Shown here: one piece after another, positions 1-9,637 of the stretch
How the letters are laid out: every line of letters starts with the position of its first letter
Position numbering within the stretch: position 1 is the first letter of the stretch
Source of the DNA: Pseudomonas fluorescens
GTDB lineage: Bacteria > Pseudomonadota > Gammaproteobacteria > Pseudomonadales > Pseudomonadaceae
Assembly (NCBI RefSeq): GCF_001307275.1
Contig: NZ_CP012831.1
Location: forward strand, 5,138,501 to 5,202,500
Direction: 5' to 3'
DNA length: 64,000 nt
Notes under the pieces: model-generated
Seen by the model: the letters and a program-made list of their open reading frames with translations, nothing else
Told to the model about the DNA's origin: nothing
Databases searched by the model: none
Translations under genes and position numbers: made by a program

Positions 1-3000
1 TTCCTGGTTGGCGAGTTGCCCCCACCCAAGGTTATCCAGGCACCCGACGCGCTCCTTGATCCATTCAACGCGCTTGCGGGTGTCGATATCGAGATCGGCT
101 ACGAGAGCATGGAGCCAGCGCTGGACACGGTCATCTTGAAGTGGCTGGGCACCCCCGGCCCAGGTACGTCCGAGGATCTGGAGCAACCGGGGGATCAAAG
201 CGGCAAGGTACAGTTTCATTTGGACGCGTCGTTCGTCGGGGCCAATATCAGCCGGGTGGTCAGCGTGGGTTATGACGTCGAGCGCTACGGGTTTATCACG
301 CCGTCCGAGAGCCTGCCGTTGACCATCAGCGCCTTTGCAGACCCGGATACTCAACTACCACATCCGCAGGTTACCCAGGCGAATGCGGACCGCCAGGAGC
401 TGAACCTGGCGACCTTCCGCGGCAACGCTGAGGCCACGGTGAGCAAATGGCCGTTCAGTGCCGCCGGGCAAAAGGTCTGGCTGCGTCTAGAAGGGCAGAC
501 CGATAACGCCACGTCCTACGATATTCCCCTACTGGCAGGCGCAAGCATTTCCGAGGGACAGGCCAGCAGCGGGTTGCGCGAGTCGGTACTGCGTAGCGAG
601 CTGGAAAAGCTCGGCCACAATACGCCGCTGGACGTCATTTGCAGGGTGAGTTTCTCCGGTGAAGCGGAAGAGGCCAATACCCTTGAGTTTCCCGTCACTC
701 ACTACACCTTCAAGGTCCGGCATGACTGGGTCGTGCCCGATATCCGGAGGGTCTACGACACCTGGGGCGATATCGGTGAGGGTGGCTATAGCGTCGACAC
801 CCGCGTGACGCTGAGTGGTGTCGCCACGCCGGAGTCGACGCTCGAGTTCTTTGATGATACCGCTGGGGTGGGGACGGCTTCCGTGGTATTGGAGGGCGAC
901 TGGACATTTCCCCTGAGCGGCTTGCAGCCCAAGGATTATCGTCTGACGGCCCAGGCCCGGGACGGCAGCGGCAATGTCTCGAACCGTCGGACCTTCACGG
1001 CCGTGCGCCTGGTGCCGCCCACCCTGGACTCGGTGACCGACTCCAGGGGCGAACTCGCCAACGGCGACACCACTGTCGACACCCGCGTCACCCTGGCCGG
1101 CAAGGCCAGCGCCATGCAACGGGTGGAAATCTTCGACAACACCACCGTCTCACTGGGCAACGCGACCGCCAACGCCGCTGGCGACTGGAACCGGGACGTC
1201 AGTGCCTTGAGTGTCACTAGACACAGCCTGACCGCCAAGGCCCTCTATGGCGATGGCGTCGTCTCCAGTGCCCGGACGTTTACCGTGACCGCCCTCACGG
1301 CTCCCTTGATTACCTCCGTACAGGACTCCAAGGGCGAGCTCGACAATGGCGACACCACCGTCGATACCCGTGTCACCCTGACCGGCAAGGCCAGCATCCA
1401 GCAAGAGGTGGAGATTTTCGACAACCTCACGGTGTCCCATGGCCGCAAGAAAACCGACGACAACGGTAACTGGGACCTGGTCATCAGCGGCTTGAGCGTG
1501 ACCGGCCACAGCCTGACGGCCAAGGCGATCTATGGCAACGGTCAAACGTCTGCCGCGCGGACGTTCACCGTGACCGCGCTGACCGTTCCCTCGATTACCT
1601 CGGTACGGGATTCCAGGGGCGAGCTCAACGATGGCGACACCACTGTCGATACCCGTGTCACCCTGACCGGCAAGGCCAGCATCGAGCAAGAAGTGGAGAT
1701 CTTCGACAACCTCACGGAGTCCCATGGCCGCAAAAAAACCGACGGCAGCGGTAACTGGACCCTGGACATCAGCGGGTTGAGCGTGACCGGCCACAGCCTG
1801 ACGGCCAAGGCCCTCTATGGCAGCGGTCAAACGTCTACCGCGCGGACCTTTACCGTCACCGCGCTGGCGGTTCCGTCAATTACCTCCGTACGGGACTCCA
1901 AAGGCGAGCTCGACAATGGCGACGTCACCGTCGACACCCGCGTCACCCTGACCGGCAAGGCCAGCATCGAGCAGGAAGTGGAAATCTTCGACAATCTCAC
2001 GGTGTCCCATGGCCGTAAAAAAACCGACAACAATGGCAACTGGGACCTGGTCATCAGCGGGTTGAGCGAGACCGACCACAGCCTGACGGCCAAGGCGCTT
2101 TATGGCAGTGGCGCAACGTCGACCGCGCGAACCTTTACCGTTACCGCCCTGGACAGACCAACTATCGCGTCGGTGCGGGATTCCAAGGGCGAAGTCAGGA
2201 ACGGGGGGACGACGTTGGACACCCGCGTGACCTTGGCCGGCAAGGCCAGTGTCCGGCAAGAGGTGGAGATTTTCGACAACCTCACGGTTTCCCATGGCCG
2301 TAAGAGGGCTGACGATAACGGAGACTGGGACCTGGTCGTCAGCGGATTGAGCATGACCAACCATAGTTTCACCGCTAAGGCGATCTATGGCGATGGTGCC
2401 AGTTCCGAGGCGCGGACCTTCAAAGTCACCGCCATCCTCACTCCGACGCTCACCGACATCGCCGACAGCCGAGGTTCGGTGGTCGGCAAGGCCACCGTCG
2501 AGACCCGCGTCACCGTGACCGGCACGGGGAGCAGTGGTCAACGTATCCAACTGCGGGACGCAGACGCCGATATCGGCAGCCCAGTCGATATCCCGGACAA
2601 CGCCACCACCTGGACGGCCAATCTCACGGGCCTGACGGTCAAGGGCTACAACCTCAAGGCCAAGGCGCTCTATGACAATGGCCAGGAATCAGGGACGCTG
2701 GCCTTTTCCGTCACGGCCAGCCTGACTCCGACACTCACCGATATCACCGACAGCCAAGGCTCGGTGGTCGGAAAAGCCACCGTCGAGACCAGCGTCACCG
2801 TCACTGGTACCGGGAGCAGCGGTCAGGGAATCCAGCTACGGGACGCAAATGCCAATATCGGCAGTCCGATCAATATTCCGGGCAACGCCACCACCTGGAC
2901 GGCCAACCTCACGGGCTTGACGGCCAAGGGCTACAGCATCAAGGCCAAGGCGCTCTATGGCAATGGCCAGGAGTCGGGAGCGCTGGCCTTTTCCGTGACG

Positions 3001-4410
3001 GCCGGCATTACCCCGACAATCACCGATATTACTGACAGCCGAGGCTCGGTGGTCGGCAAGACCACCATCGAGACCCGTGTCACCGTCAGCGGGACGGGCA
3101 GCAGTGGTCAAAGTATCCAGCTACGGGACTCAGGGGCCAATATTGGCAGCCCGATCGACATTCCGGCCAACGCCACCACCTGGACGGCCGAACTCACAGG
3201 CCTGAGTATCAAGGGCTACGACATCAAGGCCAAGGCGCTCTATGGCAACGGCCAGGAGTCGGCGGCGAAGGCCTTCTTCGTGACCGCTAACGTTGCCCCC
3301 ACGCTCTCCGACATCCGTGACAGCAAAGGCAGTGTGGTCGGCGGTGTCACCGTGGAGACCAGCGTCAGAGTCACCGGCACAGGCAGTTCCGGACAACGCA
3401 TCCAGCTACGGGACGGGAATACCAATATTGGCAACCCGATCAATATCCCCGCCGTCGGTACGAACTGGGAGACCACCCTCACGGGGCTTTCGGCCAAGGC
3501 GTATGGGCTCAAGGCCAAGGCGCTGTATGGCAATGAACAGGAATCGGCGGCGAAGGCCTTTACCGTCACCGCCCTCAGGTCGCCCGCCATCACATTCATC
3601 AGGAACGCAGCCAACGTCGATATTCCCCCTAATGGCTCCACCACCGATACTCAGGTCACGGTGCAGGGTAATGCGAGCAGTCTTCAGCATGTGAAGATTC
3701 TGGACAACGGCGGCGACAAGGGCGATGCCCAGGCAAACGCTGCGGGCGATTGGAGTAAGTTGGTGACAGGATTGGGAGTGGGTGCCCACCCCATGACAAT
3801 CCGGGCTTTGTACGGCAGCGGGGTGCCGGATTCGGCGGTGAGAACCTTCCACGTGGCGCAGGCTTTGCCGCCGCTGGTGTTCAACACTTCGCCGGTTACC
3901 CTGAGCGGCAGGATCTATATCATCTACGGGTCGCATGTGCTTCCGGCGTTTGGCGCCGGCACCTCGGTGCACCATCAAGCCAGTGGTGGTCGACCCGGCT
4001 ACAGCTACAGGTCCAGTAACGCCGCTGTCGCAGTGGTCGATGGCAATGGCTGGGTAACGGTCCGGTCGAGGGGCCAAACCACCATTACCGCGCGGGACGC
4101 CGCAGGCCAGGAGAAGAGCTACAGCGTCTCGGTCACGGGGGTCATTCTGTGCGAGGGAGTGGGGGGAGGAACTTGGCCCCAGATCAACAGCAATACCGCA
4201 GCACGAGGCGCACGGATGCCGTCCATGGGCGAGCTTCGTGAAATCTACAATACCTATGGAAATCGCTGGCCCTTGGGGAACGGCTATTATTGGTGCAAGG
4301 ACGTAGCCGCCACGTGGCCAGTGACCCGATACTATATGAAGAACCTGGTCAACGGCACGGAAGCCCATGTCCAATATTATGGCAATGCCTTCGGTGTCGG
4401 CCTGAAATAG
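1..4410 (+). CDS. Large Ig-like repeat protein (5' end outside window)
   Basis: The reading frame is open from base 1, so the true start lies upstream and 1469 codons are visible. Residues about 6-235 hold two Ig-like modules (one begins PKVIQAPDALLDP). Residues about 245-1290 are eleven tandem modules of about 95 residues, recognisable by TVDTRVTLTGKAS, EIFDN and LTAKALYG. Then come a Big_2-like domain (about 1293-1382, ending in an ITARDAAGQEKSYSV stretch) and an 85-residue C-terminus (PSMGELREIY, GYYWCKD) that recalls C-type-lectin-like or Lcl_C domains of invasin-type proteins. Long Ig-repeat stalks with a terminal lectin-like head usually mean an extended surface or secreted adhesin; that role is inference. 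Whether it has a signal peptide cannot be seen. The second N-terminal module resembles modules in the halovibrin-like fusion protein at 11330-14419, linking the genes into one family cluster. Confidence 0.75.
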   Translation, partial: FLVGELPPPKVIQAPDALLDPFNALAGVDIEIGYESMEPALDTVILKWLGTPGPGTSEDLEQPGDQSGKVQFHLDASFVGANISRVVSVGYDVERYGFITPSESLPLTISAFADPDTQLPHPQVTQANADRQELNLATFRGNAEATVSKWPFSAAGQKVWLRLEGQTDNATSYDIPLLAGASISEGQASSGLRESVLRSELEKLGHNTPLDVICRVSFSGEAEEANTLEFPVTHYTFKVRHDWVVPDIRRVYDTWGDIGEGGYSVDTRVTLSGVATPESTLEFFDDTAGVGTASVVLEGDWTFPLSGLQPKDYRLTAQARDGSGNVSNRRTFTAVRLVPPTLDSVTDSRGELANGDTTVDTRVTLAGKASAMQRVEIFDNTTVSLGNATANAAGDWNRDVSALSVTRHSLTAKALYGDGVVSSARTFTVTALTAPLITSVQDSKGELDNGDTTVDTRVTLTGKASIQQEVEIFDNLTVSHGRKKTDDNGNWDLVISGLSVTGHSLTAKAIYGNGQTSAARTFTVTALTVPSITSVRDSRGELNDGDTTVDTRVTLTGKASIEQEVEIFDNLTESHGRKKTDGSGNWTLDISGLSVTGHSLTAKALYGSGQTSTARTFTVTALAVPSITSVRDSKGELDNGDVTVDTRVTLTGKASIEQEVEIFDNLTVSHGRKKTDNNGNWDLVISGLSETDHSLTAKALYGSGATSTARTFTVTALDRPTIASVRDSKGEVRNGGTTLDTRVTLAGKASVRQEVEIFDNLTVSHGRKRADDNGDWDLVVSGLSMTNHSFTAKAIYGDGASSEARTFKVTAILTPTLTDIADSRGSVVGKATVETRVTVTGTGSSGQRIQLRDADADIGSPVDIPDNATTWTANLTGLTVKGYNLKAKALYDNGQESGTLAFSVTASLTPTLTDITDSQGSVVGKATVETSVTVTGTGSSGQGIQLRDANANIGSPINIPGNATTWTANLTGLTAKGYSIKAKALYGNGQESGALAFSVTAGITPTITDITDSRGSVVGKTTIETRVTVSGTGSSGQSIQLRDSGANIGSPIDIPANATTWTAELTGLSIKGYDIKAKALYGNGQESAAKAFFVTANVAPTLSDIRDSKGSVVGGVTVETSVRVTGTGSSGQRIQLRDGNTNIGNPINIPAVGTNWETTLTGLSAKAYGLKAKALYGNEQESAAKAFTVTALRSPAITFIRNAANVDIPPNGSTTDTQVTVQGNASSLQHVKILDNGGDKGDAQANAAGDWSKLVTGLGVGAHPMTIRALYGSGVPDSAVRTFHVAQALPPLVFNTSPVTLSGRIYIIYGSHVLPAFGAGTSVHHQASGGRPGYSYRSSNAAVAVVDGNGWVTVRSRGQTTITARDAAGQEKSYSVSVTGVILCEGVGGGTWPQINSNTAARGARMPSMGELREIYNTYGNRWPLGNGYYWCKDVAATWPVTRYYMKNLVNGTEAHVQYYGNAFGVGLK
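780..3880 (+). repeat. Eleven tandem ~285-nt (95-residue) Ig-like coding repeats
   Basis: Equivalent codons recur at about 793, 1075, 1360, 1645, 1930, 2215, 2500, 2785, 3070, 3355 and 3640: one step is 282 nt and those I measured directly thereafter are 285 nt. The first half of the array (to about 2430) is of a TVDTRVTL type with an EIFDN core. The second half (about 2430-3570) is of a GSVVGK...QLRD type. Copies within a type are nearly identical over long stretches of DNA, so the array probably changes length by recombination. Confidence 0.85.
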
Positions 4411-4462
4411 TTCGCCTTGGGCCAACTCAGCGACTAGCCCGTGGCGAGCCCTTTGGCACACC

Positions 4463-4500
4463 CACCTGTGGCGAGGGAGCAAGCTCCCTCGCCACAGGTG
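4463..4500. repeat. REP-like perfect palindrome
   Basis: An 18-base arm (CACCTGTGGCGAGGGAGC), two bases, then its exact reverse complement. The core GTGGCGAGGGAGC is the class I REP seen elsewhere in this window. It lies between the first Ig-like gene and the next transcription unit and could fold as a transcript end, but no T-run follows it. Confidence 0.8.
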
Positions 4501-4518
4501 CAGTGCCCAGCCAGCCCC

Positions 4519-4564
4519 GACCATTCGTCTGCAAACCGCTCAAACCTGTCAGCTCTGACAGTAG
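4519..4564 (+). promoter_or_regulatory. Bipartite upstream element, copy 1
   Basis: GACCATTC (4519-4526), 17 bases, then ACCTGTCAGCTCTGACAG with TAG (4544-4564). CTGTCAG-CT-CTGACAG is a perfect inverted repeat. The same two blocks at the same spacing occur at 14454-14499 before the other giant Ig-like gene. It lies 63 bases before the chosen start at 4628. An operator or promoter role is inferred from conservation and position. Confidence 0.6.
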
Positions 4565-4627
4565 TCAGCGAACACGCGCCACGTCATAAATCACTCCATC
4601 GTCCTTTCCGCGACCGGAGTGCCCGTC

Positions 4628-7600
4628 ATGCTGACTCAACCGAAAAAAGACGTCTCAACGCTGGCCCTGCTTCCCCCGGACATCCCCGGGCGCACCGAGC
4701 AGGATCTGCCTTCGGGCGAGTGGGGCCTTAACTTCGCCGCGGTCCAGGGCAATTTTCCCAACAAGGGACTGAAGGTTTACATTCCGCCCTGGGCGACGCT
4801 CATGGACATCGGTGACAACGTCAAGTTGCTGTTGGACGGCGGGGTGGTCGATCAGCACACGATCACCGACGAGACCGAGCGCAATGAGCGCGTGACTTTG
4901 TGGGTCCCGCCAGGACGCTTGCAAACCGGTCCCCACGAGTTGACCTATGTGATCAAGCGACCCAGTCAGGCGGAGGAAACCTACACCCCGCCGGTCAGGC
5001 TTTACGTCAAGCTGGAACTGCCTGGCGGCCAGGACACCGACCCTGACCCCGGTTCACATTCCGAGTTGTACATGTACATCGACCCGGCGCTCGTCGAGGA
5101 TGGCGTGGACCAGGACACCGCCGAAAATGGTGTCGACATCATCGTCCGGGCCAAGCCGGGCAGCCCGAGCCCGTTGCCCTATCCGAACATCGCCGAAGGC
5201 GACCTGATCCACTTGAGCTGGGGCGGCGCGCCGGTACCGTGCGCTCCGGTTACCCGGGAGCAGATCGACGACCCGGCCAGCTATCCCATCATCATTCACG
5301 TCAGCAAGGAAATCATTCGCGAGGAGGTAGGGGACTCGGGCCCCGAGGGCCTGGCGGTGTCCTTCAAGATCTACGACCTGGTGAACAATGTGTCCGAGGA
5401 TTGGTGCCGGGAAATACGCCTGGTGGTCGACACCGGCAGTTCGCGGCTGGACGCGCCGATCCTCGAACAGGCCAACGGCAATGTGCTCGACCTGGACACG
5501 CTCGGCGATGAAGCACTCAAGCTTCAGGTATGGGCCGATGATATCGACTTATTCGAGAAGGACGATGTGATCATCCTGCGCGTCAAGGGCACCACCCTTG
5601 ACGGTGACCCGGTAGAGGAGACGGTTCGCCATCCGATCGAAAAGAACCCGCCCGTCGTGGAGGTTGTGTTGTTGTCCAACAGCAGCGCCCGCGCCTTGGC
5701 CAAGACCCAGGCGGTGTTCTCCTACAAGCTGGAACGCAATGGCATCGTTATCCAACAGTCCAAGGGCCGCTTCGTCAACATCATCGGCGAGCCCACGGTC
5801 CTGGCAGCTCCCATTGCCGAAGATGCCCAGAGCGGTGCGCTCGATCCAGACCTGACCAGCACCCGCATCCGCATTCCCTTCGACGAGCGCATCGAGGAGG
5901 GCATGGCCATCGAACTCAAATGGTTCGGGACCCGTCCTGACCAAAGCAGCTACGAACCGGAGCTGGAGTGGTACTTCCCCAGCCGGGAGGAAGTCGAGTC
6001 CAAGGACGATTTCTTCATCACCGTCGAGGGCCGCCACCTCAAGACCCTCGAGGGCGGCACGCTGGACCTCTCCTACAATCTGCTCAGCGACGAAAACGGC
6101 GAGATCGTCAGGCGCGGCTCGCGACATGCGGCGCTCTTGAACGTGGGCGAACCACAATTCGAACTGGTCAAGGCCATCGTCGATGGGGAACAGGCCGGCG
6201 CATTGGAGCCGGGCGACCTGCCCAATGGCACCAGCAAGGTCACCTGTCCCGCCCCGGTGGAGAATCCGAGTAAACCTAATGACAGGGTAAGCTGGCAATT
6301 GCTCGATGCCCAAGGTGTGCAGTTGTTCGAGGACTCCAAGACCCTCAATGCACTGAGCGCCGGCAAGAAGGTTGAGTTTCCACTCGGTGCCGCCTTTGTG
6401 CAGCAATACTTCGAAGCCCACCGTGGTGAAGAGCTGACCGTCAAATACGACATCTGGCGGTCCGAGACGGGTAAATACAGCTACGCGAACCCCTTGGAGT
6501 TTGTGATTGGGGAAGCGCGACAACCGCTGCTCGACCCCGCCAAAGTCCGTGAGGCCGTCGATGATGTGCTGGATCCGGCCAACGCCCTCAACGGCGCCCA
6601 TATCGACATTGAAGCCAATGACCCTGAAAACGCCGGCGATCATTTTTACGTGACATGGACCACCCAGGATGGCGTGCTTCGATTCGAAGATGACAAAAGC
6701 ATCACCGGAAACATGCAGGGCAAGCCGGTCGAGTTTCCGGTGCCTCGCAGCGCCGTGCTGGCCAGCGTGGATCAAATCGTCACGATCAGCTATCGGGTGG
6801 AGTTGTTCGAAGGTGGAGAAGCGCCCGGGGAGGATTACCAACTGCTGGTAGAGGAGCAGATGTTTGCACTGCCCATCGCTACGTTCAAGGAAGCGACAGG
6901 CGAGCAAGAGGACCAACTCAACCCTGACCGTGTCTACCCCAATGGCGCCACTGTCGTCATCAAGGCATCGGCGCTGCTGAAGACCGATGATGAAATTACC
7001 GTGACGGTCGTAGGGCAGAGCACGACCCGCTACCCACACACCGTCCTGCCTTCGGAAGCCGACAAGGAGCTGTCATCGATCAAGGTTCCTTACGCGGTGA
7101 TCAACGCCAATGACGGCAACAGCATCTCCCTGAGTTATACGGTGGTACGCAAGGCCGGTGGGACAGACGGGCCGTCCACCCCCAGCGTGTACGATGTCCG
7201 CAAGGTGGTTGGGTCTGGAGCCCTGAAGGTCATGGGCGCGCGCTACAACCGCAGCACCTACCGGGCCTCTGGCAGCAGTCGTGTCTTGAGCGCATTCAAT
7301 GCCACCACTGGCCAGCCCATCCAGGCACAGTGGAAATACGCCACGGGGGATCAATGGACGACGGCCGACATCTGGCGCGATTCCTCCCCGCATCAACCGC
7401 TACAGGTGCGCACGAGCGATGATCAACTGACGCTCAACCCGGCCAACATCATCGGTAACGGTATAGACACCACCGTGACCGGCCTGGCCGCCTTCGTTGC
7501 CCATCGCGATGTAGGCGACGTGTTGGGTTGGGGCAATGCCGGCTATGGCGGCGCCATTCCCCCCACGATCATCACCATGGACGACATCGTTGAAGTGAGC

Positions 7601-8650
7601 TGCACACGCAGCGCCTATGCGGGCCGTCGGTCCAACAGTGCCGTGGTGACCTGGGGCACTTCCGCCGAAGGCGGGCTCATGACCGGGATCGATCCGTTGA
7701 ATTTCACCCAGGTCGTGGGCAATGCCACGGCGTTCGCCGGTTTGAAAAACACCCGCAAGGTCGTCGCCTGGGGCGTGGCGGCCGCCGGTGGGACGGTGCC
7801 CGAGGCGATCGGCAACTTGAGCGACGTCGTCGAAGTGATCGCCGGCGGACTGGCGTTCGCGGCCCTTCGGGAGACCGAACAAGTCGTGGCCTGGGGGGAT
7901 GCCACGACCGGCGGAACGGTCCCGGCTGACATCGCAGGCTTCACCGATATCAAAACCGTCCTCGGTAATTACAATGCGTTTGCTGCCCACCGCCGTAATG
8001 GTCGAGTCGTGGCCTGGGGCAGTGCAACGGCGGGTGGCACCGTCCCGCCTGCCATCGCCGCGATGACCATCATCGAACTGAGCTGTGGCAATGCCCAGGC
8101 CTTCGCCGCCAGGAATGATCAGGGCCAGGTCGTCGCTTGGGGAGCTGAAGAGTATGGCGGCACAATCGACCCCTTGATTGGAGGATTGACGGACATTATC
8201 GAAGTCTGCTCCACCTGGCGCGCTTTCGCGGCACGCCGAGAGAACGGCCACGTAGTGGCCTGGGGCAGACCGGCGGAGGGTGGCGAGGTACCCGGGGATA
8301 TCGCAGGCCTGGATGACATTGTCCAAGTGGCCGGCTCGTCGATGGCCTTTGCAGCCCTGCGAAAAAACGGCACGGTGGTGGCGTGGGGCAACGCAACGGT
8401 CGGCGGCGATACCTCGGCGGTGGTTGGGCAGTTGACGCAAGTTCAAGCGCTCTACAGCAACACCCACGGTTTCGTGGCACTGACCGCCGACGGTCGAGTG
8501 GTGACGTGGGGGCATGCCGGAGGAGGGGGCGATAGCAGCGCCGTGCAAGACAGGCTGGAGGGCAAGGTTTCCTACAAGGCCAACGCGTCCTCGAGGGGGA
8601 GGGCACTCAAAGCCAACCAGTTGGCCGGTATTGTCCGGCAATCCCTTTGA
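4628..8650 (+). CDS. Giant Ig-like protein with C-terminal RCC1/WG-type repeats
   Basis: 1340 residues from ATG 4628. A GGAG eight bases upstream supports this start over the in-frame GTG at 4619, which overlaps that GGAG. There is no signal peptide or membrane segment at the N-terminus. Residues 1 to about 280 resemble the N-terminus of the protein at 14589-17552 (a VKLxxPGG motif, then an acidic DxxGVDQDT-like stretch). About five Ig-like modules of 110-125 residues follow, starting near residues 279, 394, 515, 640 and 752, each with a D(L/V)LDP-type opening. From about 960 to 1300 there are nine 41-residue repeats carrying VVAWG, as in RCC1-type beta-propellers. It heads an apparent operon with the next three genes. 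How it leaves the cell, if it does, cannot be read from the sequence. Function unknown. Confidence 0.75.
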   Translation: MLTQPKKDVSTLALLPPDIPGRTEQDLPSGEWGLNFAAVQGNFPNKGLKVYIPPWATLMDIGDNVKLLLDGGVVDQHTITDETERNERVTLWVPPGRLQTGPHELTYVIKRPSQAEETYTPPVRLYVKLELPGGQDTDPDPGSHSELYMYIDPALVEDGVDQDTAENGVDIIVRAKPGSPSPLPYPNIAEGDLIHLSWGGAPVPCAPVTREQIDDPASYPIIIHVSKEIIREEVGDSGPEGLAVSFKIYDLVNNVSEDWCREIRLVVDTGSSRLDAPILEQANGNVLDLDTLGDEALKLQVWADDIDLFEKDDVIILRVKGTTLDGDPVEETVRHPIEKNPPVVEVVLLSNSSARALAKTQAVFSYKLERNGIVIQQSKGRFVNIIGEPTVLAAPIAEDAQSGALDPDLTSTRIRIPFDERIEEGMAIELKWFGTRPDQSSYEPELEWYFPSREEVESKDDFFITVEGRHLKTLEGGTLDLSYNLLSDENGEIVRRGSRHAALLNVGEPQFELVKAIVDGEQAGALEPGDLPNGTSKVTCPAPVENPSKPNDRVSWQLLDAQGVQLFEDSKTLNALSAGKKVEFPLGAAFVQQYFEAHRGEELTVKYDIWRSETGKYSYANPLEFVIGEARQPLLDPAKVREAVDDVLDPANALNGAHIDIEANDPENAGDHFYVTWTTQDGVLRFEDDKSITGNMQGKPVEFPVPRSAVLASVDQIVTISYRVELFEGGEAPGEDYQLLVEEQMFALPIATFKEATGEQEDQLNPDRVYPNGATVVIKASALLKTDDEITVTVVGQSTTRYPHTVLPSEADKELSSIKVPYAVINANDGNSISLSYTVVRKAGGTDGPSTPSVYDVRKVVGSGALKVMGARYNRSTYRASGSSRVLSAFNATTGQPIQAQWKYATGDQWTTADIWRDSSPHQPLQVRTSDDQLTLNPANIIGNGIDTTVTGLAAFVAHRDVGDVLGWGNAGYGGAIPPTIITMDDIVEVSCTRSAYAGRRSNSAVVTWGTSAEGGLMTGIDPLNFTQVVGNATAFAGLKNTRKVVAWGVAAAGGTVPEAIGNLSDVVEVIAGGLAFAALRETEQVVAWGDATTGGTVPADIAGFTDIKTVLGNYNAFAAHRRNGRVVAWGSATAGGTVPPAIAAMTIIELSCGNAQAFAARNDQGQVVAWGAEEYGGTIDPLIGGLTDIIEVCSTWRAFAARRENGHVVAWGRPAEGGEVPGDIAGLDDIVQVAGSSMAFAALRKNGTVVAWGNATVGGDTSAVVGQLTQVQALYSNTHGFVALTADGRVVTWGHAGGGGDSSAVQDRLEGKVSYKANASSRGRALKANQLAGIVRQSL
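7520..8545 (+). repeat. Nine 123-nt RCC1-like repeats
   Basis: The tryptophan codon of the conserved WG recurs at 7529, 7652, 7769, 7892, 8015, 8138, 8261, 8384 and 8507. All steps are 123 bases except one of 117. Repeat motif: FAA(L/R)..NG.VVAWG...GG.VP. At 41 residues the units are shorter than eukaryotic RCC1 blades (about 50-60). Confidence 0.85.
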
Positions 8651-8710
8651 CGCTTGGACGTCTGGCGGGCCGCGGCTGCGCCGGACGTCATTCCTTCAGG
8701 AACCATCGAC

Positions 8711-9637
8711 ATGCCAGTCACTTTGGATTTGCAAGAACCTTCCGTGGACGAAGCACCGGGAAACGTGTTGGATCCGCAGAGCCTTCCGCCCGAAGGCGCG
8801 ACGGTCCGGGTCAAGGCCTATGATCCGATGAAGTTCCGAGACAACGTCATGTTGCATTTTCATGGCGAACTCATCGACTTCATTCCAATCAGCGCCGGTG
8901 CGGTGGACCGTGATGTGGAATTTCCCGTGGGTGCTCAAACATTCATCGATCACGCCCAGGACAATGTTGTGCTGGTGCACTACGAGGTGCAGTTCGAAGG
9001 CGTCGGCACACCGCAGAAATCCGGGGTCCTGACATTGAGATTGAGCGCCGGCTTCGAAGACGATGCCATGCTCGACCTGAGCGACAGGAATTACATCGCC
9101 GCCGTTGAGAAACCACCCCTGCAAGTCCCCGATTTCGCGCACCTGACCCGCGTGGCGGAGTGGGGCAATGCGCCCTACACATACAGCAGCAGCGACCTGC
9201 AAATCGCCAGTGTCGATGAGCACAGCGGTCAGATCACCGTTCGCCGCAACGGTCAATGCACCATCAGCGCCACCGACAGCAGCACACCGCAGCAAACCCA
9301 AAGCTTTTCGCTGACGGTCAGGGGTATTCGGGAACTGCATTTCCTGACCCATGATGCTCACTGGGACGGCATGCAAAACGCTTGTACGGCGGCGGGGCTT
9401 GAGCCCGTGACGCTGGCGCAGATCAAGCAGTTCTGGACGCTGTACAGGGCTGGCTTGCCGCAAGGCGAGGGTGTGGGAACCTATCTGGGCTGGCTGAACT
9501 ATCCCATCTGGACTGGCACCCTGGTGGGAGCTGGAACGGCATGGCACTACGACCTCAATGGCGACTCGGTCAACGACAACGCCAGCAGTTCGGACCTCCA
9601 GACACACCATCAGGCGGTAGGTATTTCCCGGCCATGA
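8711..9637 (+). CDS. Small Ig-like/Big_2 protein with lectin-like C-terminus
   Basis: 308 residues from ATG 8711, which has CAGGAACC upstream; the frame is open further up to a TTG at 8654, but that has less support. There is no signal peptide. Residues about 9-110 are one Ig-like module (VLDPQSLPPEGATVRVKA). Residues about 126-204 are Big_2-like (SSSDLQIASVDEHSG, ITVRRNGQCTISATD). Residues 205-308 are a C-terminal domain (LAQIKQFWTLY, GTYLGWLNYPIWTG) arranged like the C-termini of the large Ig-like proteins at 1-4410 and 14589-17552. It lies 60 bases after the RCC1-repeat gene and overlaps the next gene by ATGA, so translation of the pair is probably coupled. Function unknown; it looks like a short paralogue of the giant proteins. 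Confidence 0.7.
   Translation: MPVTLDLQEPSVDEAPGNVLDPQSLPPEGATVRVKAYDPMKFRDNVMLHFHGELIDFIPISAGAVDRDVEFPVGAQTFIDHAQDNVVLVHYEVQFEGVGTPQKSGVLTLRLSAGFEDDAMLDLSDRNYIAAVEKPPLQVPDFAHLTRVAEWGNAPYTYSSSDLQIASVDEHSGQITVRRNGQCTISATDSSTPQQTQSFSLTVRGIRELHFLTHDAHWDGMQNACTAAGLEPVTLAQIKQFWTLYRAGLPQGEGVGTYLGWLNYPIWTGTLVGAGTAWHYDLNGDSVNDNASSSDLQTHHQAVGISRP

Noticed and set aside
529..3644. Long - strand open frames opposite the Ig-like repeat gene.
   Set aside because: They repeat with the same 285-base step as the + strand modules, carry no ribosome-binding sites and encode low-complexity sequence: shadows of the real gene.
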